64,000 nt of DNA, from positions 623,001-687,000 of the forward strand of contig JAOTON010002068.1 in NCBI GenBank assembly GCA_034440635.1, in the 5' to 3' direction. This document shows positions 55,035 to 64,000 of this stretch, one piece after another (position 1 is the first letter of the stretch; every line of letters begins with the position of its first letter). The stretch comes from Lepas anatifera (Eukaryota; Arthropoda; Thecostraca; Lepadidae). Position numbers and translations under genes: made by a program. The notes beneath the pieces are model-generated. The model ran no database searches, was not told where the DNA came from, and saw only the letters and a program-made list of their open reading frames with translations.

Positions 55035-58000
55035 GTGAGCTGGATCGCTGTCATTGCTGTTCGTATTGTACTGGCCTGAAACCTCGTTTGATGGGGAGTG
55101 GGTGGAGTTGGCAGAATCTTCAGCTTCTGCGGCAATATTGCCGATGCATAGCCCATAGTCGTGTTAAACCAATAACTCAGTTCAAACAACTCCAAAGCTT
55201 TGGGAGACTGAAGAGTTCATGCGCTGAATGAAAGTCTTCATTTAGGTCTGAAAGCAATAATCAAAGCGACTTTGCTTGCTGCTGAATCCTCCACCTCTTC
55301 TCTAGACAAGACCGCTTGTCAAATACGTTTCAGCGAATCTGCGACACATTCATAGATTCGAGTGAAGAAGTGCTATCGTAATGGAATGTGGGAAACAAAG
55401 GCTGTTGTAGAGTACGGATGGAAAGTTAAACACTGTCCACCACAGGAGTTGCTCTTTTATCTTTATTTTAAATCTAGTTTATCTAAAGTTTATATCTAGT
55501 AAATCTAACTTAGTTTCAGACAACTGATTCTCGAAAATTACTTGGTCCAATTCTGGCTGATTCGTGGCCCAGTCTTCCATCATATTCATACACCATGATT
55601 TGGTGGGTGAATACCGGTGATAAAAGGCAGTAATTTGTTTTCTATGCAGTTCCTACTCTGCCACGCTCCTGGGCTTGACAATCAACGTTTCGCGGGCCTG
55701 CATCAAGATTCGCATGGCATCGATTGCCGTGGGCTCGGTTCCCGTGTTGAGAGCGTGTTGAGAGCGCAGTCCTATCCCATTTGGCCCAAAACACCCACGC
55801 CAATACCTTTTCCACCTGGGAAAATGTAACTTTTCCCTGTAACTTGGAATATGCAACTCATCTTATAAATGGGAACAATGCACATCGTTCTGTAACTAGG
55901 AACAATGTACATCGTCCTGTAACTGGGAACAATGCACAATGTCCTGTAACTAGGAACAATGCACATCGGCCTGTAACTAGGAACAATGCACATCGTCGTG
56001 TAACTAGAAACAATGCACATCTTCCTGTAACTAGGAACAATGCACATCGTCCTGTAACTAGGAACAATGCACATCGTCCTGTAACTAGGAACAATGCACA
56101 TCGTCCTGTAACTTGGAACGATGCACATCGTCCTGTAACTAGGGACAATGCACATCGTCCTGTAACTAGGAAAAATGCGCATCGGCCTGTAACTAGGAAC
56201 AATGCACATCGTCCTGTAACTAAGAAAAATGTACATCGGCCTGTAACTAGGAACAATGCACATCGTCCTGTAACTAGGAACAATGCACATCGTCCTGTTA
56301 CTAGGAACAATGCACATCGTCCTGTAACTAGGAACAATGCACATCGTCCTGTAACTAGGAACAATGCACACCGTCCTGTAACTAAGAACAATGCACATCG
56401 TCCTGTAACTAGGAACAGTGCAACTCTTCCTATAACTGGGAACAATGCACATCGTCCTGTAACTAAGAACAGTGCACATCGTCCTGTAACTAGGAACAAT
56501 ACACATCGTCCTGTAACTAGGAACAATGCACACCGTCCTGTAACTAAGAACAATGCACATTGTCCTGTAACTGGGAACAATGCATATCGTCATGTAACTA
56601 GAAACAACGCACATCTTCCTGTAACTAGGAACAATGCACATCGTCCTGTAACTAGGAACAATGAACATCATTCTGTAACTAAGAACAGTGCAACTCTTCC
56701 TATAACTGGAAACAATGCACATCGTCCTGTAACTAGGAACAGTGCAACTCTTCCTATAACTGGGAACAATGCACATCGTCCTGTAACTAGGAACAGTGCA
56801 ACTCTTCCTATAACTGGGAACAATGCACATCGTCCTGTAACTAGGAACAGTGCAACTCTTCCTATAACTGGGAACAATGCACATCGTCCTGTAACTAAGA
56901 ACAGTGCACATCGTCCTGTAACTAGGAACAATGCACATCGTCCTGTAACTAGGAACAATGCACATCTTCCTGTAACTAGGAACAATGCACACCGTCCTGT
57001 AACTAAGAACAATGCACATCCTCCTGTAACTGGGAACAATGCACATCGTCCTGTAACTAGGAACAATGCACACCGTCCTGTAACTAAGAACAATGCACAT
57101 CGTCCCGTAACTAGGAACAGTGCAACTCCTCCTATAACTGAGAACAATGCACATCGTCCTGTAACTAAGAACAATGCACATCGTCCTGTAACTAGGAACA
57201 ATGCACATCGTCCTGTAACTAGGAACAATGCACATCATCCTCTGTAACTAGGAACAATGCACATCGTCCTGTAACTAGGAACAATGCACATCGTCCTGTA
57301 ACTAGGAACAATGCACACCGTCCTGTAACTAGGAACAGTGCAACTCTTCCTATAACTGGGAACAATGCACATCGTCCTGTAACTAAGAACAGTGCATATC
57401 GTCCTGTAACTAGGAACAATGCACATCGTCCTGTAACTAGGAACAATGCACATCGTCCTGTAACTAGGAACAATGCACACCGTCCTGTAACTAAGAACAA
57501 TGCACATCCTCCTGTAACTGGGAACAATGCACATCGTCCTGTAACTAGGAACAATGCACACCGTCCTGTAACTAAGAACAATGCACATCGTCCTGTAACT
57601 AGGAACAGTGCAACTCCTCCTATAACTGAGAACAATGCACATCGTCCTGTAACTAAGAACGGTGCACATCGTCCTGTAACTAGGAACAATGCACATCGTC
57701 CTGTAACTAGGAACAATGCACATCATCCTCTGTAACTAGGAACAATGCACATCGTCCTGTAACTAGGAACAATGCACATCGTCCTGTAACTAGGAACAAT
57801 GCACACCGTCCTGTAACTAGGAACAGTGCAACTCTTCCTATAACTGGGAACAATGCACATCGTCCTGTAACTAAGAACAGTGCACATCGTCCTGTAACTA
57901 GGAACAATGCACATCGTCCTGTAACTAGGAACAATGCACATCGTCCTGTAACTAGGAACAATGCACATCGTCCTGTAACTAGGAACAATGCACATCGTCC

Positions 58001-61000
58001 TGTAACTAGGAACAATGCACACCGTCCTGTAACTAGGAACAGTGCAACTCTTCCTATAACTGGGAACAATGCACATCGTCCTGTAACTAAGAACAGTGCA
58101 CATCGTCCTGTAACTAGGAACAATGCACATCGTCCTGTAACTAGGAACAATGCACATCGTCCTGTAACTAGGAACAATGCACATCGTCCTGTAACTAGGA
58201 ACAGTGCAACTCCTCCTATAACTGAGAACAATGCACATCGTCCTGTAACTAAGAACAATGCACATCGTCCTGTAACTAGGAACAATGCACATCGTCCTGT
58301 AACTAGGAACAATGCACATCGTCCTGTAACTAGGATTAATGCACATCGTCCTGTAACTAGGAACAGTGCAACTCCTCCTATAACTGAGAACAATGCACAT
58401 CGTCCTGTAACTAAGAACAATGCACATCGTCCTGTAACTAGGAACAATGCACATCGTCCTGTAACTAGGAACAATGCACATCATCCTGTAACTAGGAACA
58501 ATGCACATCGTCCTGTAACTAGGAACAATGCACATCGTCCTGTAACTAGAACAATGCACATCGTTTAACTAGGACAGTGCATCTCCTGTAACTGAACAAT
58601 GCACTCGCTTAATAAATGACATCGTCCTGTAACTAGGAACAATGCACATCGTCCTGTAACTAGGAACAATGCACATCGTCCTGTAACTAGGAACAATGCA
58701 CACCGTCCTGTAACTAGGAACAGTGCAACTCCTCCTATAACTGGGAACAATGCACATCGTCCTGTAACTAAGAACAGTGCACATCGTCCTGTAACTAGGA
58801 ACAATGCACATCGTCCTGTAACTAGGAACAATGCACATCGTCCTGTAACTAGGAACAATGCACACCGTCCTGTAACTAGGAACAGTGCAACTCCTCCTAT
58901 AACTGAGAACAATGCACATCGTCCTGTAACTAAGAACAATGCACATCGTCCTGTAACTAGGAACAATGCACATCGTCCTGTAACTAGGAACAATGCACAT
59001 CGTCCTGTAACTAGGAACAATGCACACGTCCTGTAACTAGAACAATGCACCCATACGTCCTTAACTAGGAACAATGCACATCGTCCTGTAACTAGGAACA
59101 GTGCAACTCCTCCTATAACTGAGAACAATGCACATCGTCCTGTAACTAAGAACAATGCACATCGTCCTGTAACTAGGAACAATGCACATCGTCCTGTAAC
59201 TAGGAACAATGCACATCGTCCTGTAACTAGGAACAATGCACATCGTCCTGTAACTAAGAACAATGCACATCGTCCTGTAACTAGGAACAATGCACATCGT
59301 CCTGTAACTAGGAACAATGCACATCGTCCTGTAACTAGGAACAATGCACATCGTCCTGTAACTAGGAACAGTGCACATCGTCCTGTAACTAGGAACAATG
59401 CACATCGTCCTGTAACTAAGAACAATGCACATCGTCCTGTAACTAGGAACAATGCACATCGTCCTGTAACTAGGAACAATGCACATCATCCTCTGTAACT
59501 AGGAACAATGCACATCGTCCTGTAACTAGGAACAATGCACATCGTCCTGTAACTAGGAACAATGCACACCGTCCTGTAACTGTCCTGTAACTAGGAACAG
59601 TGCAACTCCTTCCTATAACTGGGAACAATGCACATCGTCCTGTAACTAAGAACAGTGCACATCGTCCTGTAACTAGGAACAATGCACATCGTCCTGTAAC
59701 TAGGAACAATGCACATCGTCTCTGTAACTAGGAACAATGCACACCGTCCTGTAACTAAGAACAATGCACATCCTCCTGTAACTGGGAACAATGCACATCG
59801 TCCTGTAACTAGGAACAGTGCACACTCGTCCTGTAACTGGGAACAATGCACATCGTCCTGTAACTAAGAACAGTGCACATCGTCCTGTAACTGGGAACAA
59901 TGCACATCGTCCTGTAACTAGGAACAATGCACATCGTCCTGTAACTAGGAACAATGCACACCGTCCTGTAACTAAGAACAATGCACATCCTCCTGTAACT
60001 GGGAACAATGCACATCGTCCTGTAACTAGGAACAATGCACACCGTCCTGTAACTAAGAACAATGCACATCGTCCTGTAACTAGGAACAGTGCAACTCTTC
60101 CTATAACTGAGAACAATGCACATCGTCCTGTAACTAAGAACGGTGCACATCGTCCTGTAACTAGGAACAATGCACATCGTCCTGTAACTAGGAACAATGC
60201 ACATCGTCCTGTAACTAGGAACAATGCACACCGTCCTGTAACTAAGAACAATGCAACTCTTCCTATAACTGGGAACAATGAACATCGTCCTGTAACTAGG
60301 AACAGTGCAACTCTTCCTATAACTGGAAACAATGCACATCGTCCTGTAACTAGGAACAGTGCAACTCTTCCTATAACTGGAAACAATGCACATCGTCCTG
60401 TAACTAAGAACAGTCCACATCGTCCTGTAACTAAGAACAGTGCACATCGTCCTGTAACTAGGAACAATGCACATCGTCCTGTAACTAGGAACAATGCACA
60501 CCGTCCTGTAACTAAGAACAACGCAACTCTTCCTATAACTGGGAACAATGCACATCGTCCTGTAACTAGGAACAGTGCAACTCTTCCTATAACTGGGAAC
60601 AATGCACATCGTCCTGTAACTAAGAACAGTGCACATCGTCCTGTAACTAAGAACAGTGCACATCGTCCTGTAACTAGGAACAATGCACACCGTCCTGTAA
60701 CTAAGAACAATGCATTGTCCTGTAACTGGGAACAATGCACATCGTCCTGTAACTAGAAACAACGCACATCTTCCTGTAACTAGGAACAATGCACATTCCT
60801 GTAACTAAGAACAATGCACATCGTCCTGTAACTGGGAACAATGCACATCGTCCTGTAACTAGGAACAATGCACATCGTCCTCTGTAACTAGAACAATTCA
60901 CATCTTCCTGTAACTAGGAACAATGCACACCGTCCTGTAACTAAGAACAATGCATCGTCCTGTAACTGGGAACAATGACATCGTCCTGTAACTAGAAACA

Positions 61001-62590
61001 ACGCACATCTTCCTGTAACTAGGAACAATGCACATCGTCCTGTAACTAGGAACAGTGCAACTCTTCCTATAACTGGGAACAATGCACATCGTCCTGTAAC
61101 TAAGAACAGTGCACATCGTCCTGTAACTAGGAACAATGCACATCGTCCTGTAACTAGGAACAATGCACACCGTCCTGTAACTAAGAACAATGCACATCGT
61201 CCTGTAATTAGGAACAATGCACATCGTCCTGTGACTAGAAACAATGCACATCGTCCTGTAATTAGGAACAATGCACATCGTCCTGTAACTAGGAACAATG
61301 AACATCGTCCTGTAACTAGGAACAATGCACATCGTCCTGTAACTAGGAACAATGAACATCGTCCTGTAACTAGGAACAATGCACATCGTCCTGTAACTAG
61401 AAACAACGCACATCTTCCTGTAACTAGGAACAATGCACATCGTCCTGTAACTAGGAACAGTGCAACTCTTCCTATAACTGGGAACAATGCACATCGTCCT
61501 GTAACTAAGAACAATGAACATCATTCTGTAACTAAGAACAATGCACATCGTCCTGTAACTAGGAACAGTGCAACTCTTCCTATAACTGGGAATAATGCAC
61601 ATCGTCCTGTAACTAGGAACAGTGCAACTCTTCCTATAACTGGGAACAATGCACATCATCCTGTAACTAAGAACAGTGCACATTGTCCTGTAACTAGGAA
61701 CAATGCACATCGTCCTGTAACTAGGAACAATGCACATCGTCCTGTAACTAGGAACAATGCACACCGTCCTGTAACTAAGAACAATGCACATCGTCCTGTA
61801 ACTAGGAACAATGCACATCGTCCTGTAACTAGGAACAATGCACATCGTCCTGTAACTAGGAACAATGAACATCATTCTGTAACTAGGAACAATGCACATC
61901 GTCCTGTAACTAGGAACAATGCACATCGTCCCGTAACTAGGAACAATGCACATCGTCCTCTGTAATTAGGAACAATTAACATCGTCCTGTAACTAGGATC
62001 GATGCACATCGTCCTGTAACTAGGAACAATGCAAATCGTCCTGTAACTAGGAACGATGCACATCGTCCTGTAACTAGGAGCAATGCACATTGTCCTGTAA
62101 TTAGGAACAATGCACATCGTCCTGTGACTAGAAACAATGCACATCGTCCTGTAATTAGGAACAATGCACATCGTCCTGTAACTAGGAACAATGAACATCG
62201 TCCTGTAACTAGGAAGAATGCACATTGTCCTGTACCTAGGAACAAGGCACATCGTCCTGTAACTAGGAACAATGCACATCGTCCTGTAACTAGGAACAAT
62301 GAACATCGTCCTGTAACTAGGAACAATGCACATTGTCCTCTAACTAGGAACAATGAACATCGTCCTGTAACTAGGAACAATGCACATCGTCCTGTAACTA
62401 GAGACGATGCACATTTTCCTACAATGCACATTGTCCTGTAATTAGGAACAATGTGCACGTTGGGTGCTGCCCGAATAAAATAAAATCGCAGAGACAAGAT
62501 TACATGCCCGTTTATCCCAGAGCGTCTGTCACTTACGATCCCCTGTTATCGTCTTCATTTTCCATTTAAACTGGAAGACCTTTGTATCAG
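55035..62590 (+). other. SLC19: SLC19 intron holding the giant minisatellite
   Basis: This intron is 7556 bp, GTGAGC...TATCAG, phase 2. About 0.8 kb of ordinary sequence precedes the minisatellite and about 140 bp follows it. No other exon is needed, because the flanking exons join in frame and match the family without a gap. Confidence 0.85.
55848..62452. repeat. 27-bp minisatellite, about 6.6 kb, roughly 245 units
   Basis: The unit contains GTAACTAGGAACAATG followed by CACATCGTCCT. Variants change one or two bases (AAC/GAAC, ATCG/ACCG, AATGC/AGTGC), and a distinct variant has AACTCTTCCTATAACTGGG. A 2-bp insertion (cctCTgtaac) recurs at about 57240, 57728 and 59492, each time followed by the same order of variants, so larger blocks (about 488 bp between the first two) have been duplicated. 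Both strands have long open frames with 9-aa repeats because 27 is divisible by 3; these are not genes. Confidence 0.97.
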
Positions 62591-62732
62591 TTTTCAGGTG
62601 GCCAAGAAGATACCTACAGGATGTTTCGGTTTGGTGTTCGGCTTGAACACCTTCATGGCCCTGCTGCTGCAAACGGTTCTCACACTGGTTGTCGCCCAGA
62701 AACAGGGATTCGCCCTAAAACCTAGACCACAG
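62591..62732 (+). CDS. SLC19: SLC19 folate/thiamine transporter, exon (third visible)
   Basis: 142 bp, entering in phase 2 (AG+T gives Ser) and leaving in phase 0. The peptide SFQVAKKI, then GLVFGLNTFMALLLQTVLTL, matches the SLC19 stretch TFQIAxxL...YxxxFGxNTFxALxLQTxLTxxV. The acceptor used is gtatcag. The nearby ttttcag seven bases later would give the wrong phase and lose SFQ. The exon ends KPRPQ before GTAAGA, the same place where SLC19A3 has an exon boundary. The last membrane segment and C-terminus should follow in a further exon, not seen before 64000. Confidence 0.9.
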
Positions 62733-63340
62733 GTAAGATGCTTACGCAGCGAAACAGGGAGGGGGCGCACCGTGCCTCCTTTGGACTGACTGGGGGGAGC
62801 AGCAACATTGAGGTGCTCTTCTTTGTTCGGGGATGTCAGCCGTGAAGTGCCGCCTTTTCCTGGTTTTCGGAAACAAACTTTGGCAATGAAAGATTGTTCA
62901 GACCCAAACAGTTTGACACGAGACCCACTTTGTAGGTTTTCCTCAAATATAGCAGATTTTACACTTTAAATTATCAATCTCATTGTGTAACCTATCCCAT
63001 GATTTAAAGTGGACCGGGACGTGAAATATAGAAATGCCGGGAGTAAAACAAATTGTGTATTTGGCAAGGCTTGCATCTGAAGTGAATAACTGTTGGTGAA
63101 AACATTTCAGAGGCGGTAATGTAAAACTGCTCCCAATTTAAGGCTGCAGCAGGCACTCGCGGATCCAGCGCCGGTTTTGGGGAGGCAAACCGTGTCGACA
63201 CTTTCAGTCCATAGCCGGGAAATGACCATGCTTCATTCGGAATAACAAGCCCTGAAAGACAATGTTTGAGCCGCCACTGCTTCCGCCGGAGGTATACTTA
63301 GCCTTAAAACAGCTATTGCTAAAATGTGTTGACCGGCCTG
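62733..63340 (+). other. SLC19: SLC19 intron sequence, nothing else recognised
   Basis: No SLC19 continuation was found in any frame. No repeat border seen. Confidence 0.45.
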
Positions 63341-63523
63341 CCAGCGACTGTTCCCGCCATCAGACGACGCAGTACTACTGCCAGCGACCGCCCCTGCCAT
63401 CAGGCGACGCAGTACTACTGCCAGCGACCGCCCCTGCCATCAGACGACGCAGTACTACTGCCAGCGACCGCCCCCGCCATGAGGCGACGCAGTACTACTG
63501 CCAGCGACCGTCCCCGCCATCAG
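63341..63523. repeat. 40-bp minisatellite, four and a half units
   Basis: Units of exactly 40 bp start CCAGCGACCG at 63341, 63381, 63421, 63461 and 63501 (partial). They differ by a few bases. GC-rich, in the SLC19 intron. Open frames across it are repeat artefacts. Confidence 0.93.
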
Positions 63524-63804
63524 CTACTTGACCGCATTTGAGAGAACTTATGAGCGTGTCGATTGGTGAACGAATTAAAAATTTTTGCAAATTTTGTATT
63601 GCTTATATGCTTTCAAATTCATTTTATATTTTTAGACCGTCGCAATCGCGCGATCGCACCAGTTCACCTGCACTATAGACCGAGTGGTGGCTTAATAACG
63701 TCACAGCGGAAGAGGATTACTCTTTTTAAAAGTGTAAATTTTACTATGTTTTTTAGTGTGTCTTGATACTGCAATATACTGTATATAATAACGTCCTATA
63801 ATAT
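63524..63804. other. AT-rich sequence, nothing recognised
   Basis: A short frame at 63563-63766 has no domain and does not resemble the SLC19 C-terminus. Confidence 0.4.
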
Positions 63805-64000
63805 CAGGGGCGTAGCCAGGATTTCGCTCAGGGGGAGCGGCGCCCCGAAAAGGGCCCTTGCGACAGCACCAAAGGGGCCCTGATGGGTAAAAAAGGCCCT
63901 GCTTGTTACAGAATAGAGTGCTGAAGAGGGCTTAAGAGGGTTCTGTCTGGTATGAAATTTCAAATTTGGCCACAGAGCATAGTGGGTGCGAGCCGTGCTT
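63805..64000. mobile_element. hAT-like MITE, start only
   Basis: CAGGGGCGTAGCCAGGATTT at 63805 is the terminal sequence style of widespread hAT-type MITEs. Runs of agggcccttg and ggggccc follow. The other end lies beyond the window. Confidence 0.5.

Noticed and set aside
55848..62452. CRISPR-like array
   Set aside because: Repeats are directly adjacent with no unique spacers, and the DNA is eukaryotic. It is a minisatellite.
55772..62497. Open frames of up to 488 codons on both strands, with 9-aa repeats (NNAHRPVTR; YRTMCIVPS; VTGRCALFL)
   Set aside because: The 27-bp repeat unit is nine codons and lacks stops in several frames, so long frames arise on both strands at once. They lie in an SLC19 intron.
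62598..62732. SLC19 exon starting after ttttcag (62597)
   Set aside because: It would be out of phase with the upstream exon and would lose the conserved SFQ. The acceptor gtatcag at 62590 gives the correct phase.

Overview
This is eukaryotic, animal-type DNA and probably arthropod. It has three split exons of an SLC19 (folate/thiamine carrier) gene, clade-I and CR1/L2-like non-LTR retrotransposons, a Ty3/gypsy element, a Penelope-like element, tRNA-derived SINEs, many miniature DNA transposons (MITEs) and long minisatellites. There are no bacterial operons. The species cannot be named from what is visible.

Host gene: three consecutive plus-strand SLC19 exons lie at 31300-31408, 54842-55034 and 62591-62732. 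Their splice phases (1, then 2) and the protein family order agree exactly. The first intron is 23.4 kb and full of transposons. The second is 7.6 kb, of which about 6.6 kb is one 27-bp minisatellite (about 55848-62452). The 5' exons and the last exon(s) are not visible and probably lie outside the window.

Left third (1-25.5 kb): a 2.0-kb unit (X) occurs twice as direct repeats around a 1.0-kb MITE, with TTAA at every junction (1640-6694). A diverged Harbinger-like relic follows. It is split by a Ty3/gypsy element (6929-22780; two LTRs of about 770 bp, 5-bp target duplication GCAAC). The gypsy integrase gene is itself hit twice: by a 553-bp insertion with a TTAA duplication (12934-13486) and by a full-length 6.7-kb clade-I LINE (13536-20241; 12-bp target duplication; intact 1241-aa ORF2). 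A second, inverted copy of the Harbinger-like relic is at 24667-25546.

Middle and right: about a dozen copies of a TTAA-flanked, terminal-inverted-repeat family (roughly 0.8-1.2 kb) are scattered from 1 to 52.9 kb. Their bodies are packed with AGGTCA/TGACCT words, the half-site bound by nuclear hormone receptors, and their ends carry GC-rich subterminal palindromes. Other features are a 60-bp-arm hairpin (26371-26524), a Penelope-like relic with a GIY-YIG endonuclease and a downstream hammerhead-ribozyme-like fold (35012-36001), two decayed minus-strand LINEs (40.6-42.3 and 43.7-45.9 kb), hAT-like MITEs, two tRNA-derived SINE copies, an inverted pair of elements built from ACCCTAGGGT palindromes (47.5 and 54.3 kb), and several minisatellites.

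Most long open frames here are transposon remnants or are created by repeats whose unit length is a multiple of three. The only host coding sequence I can support is the SLC19 gene.
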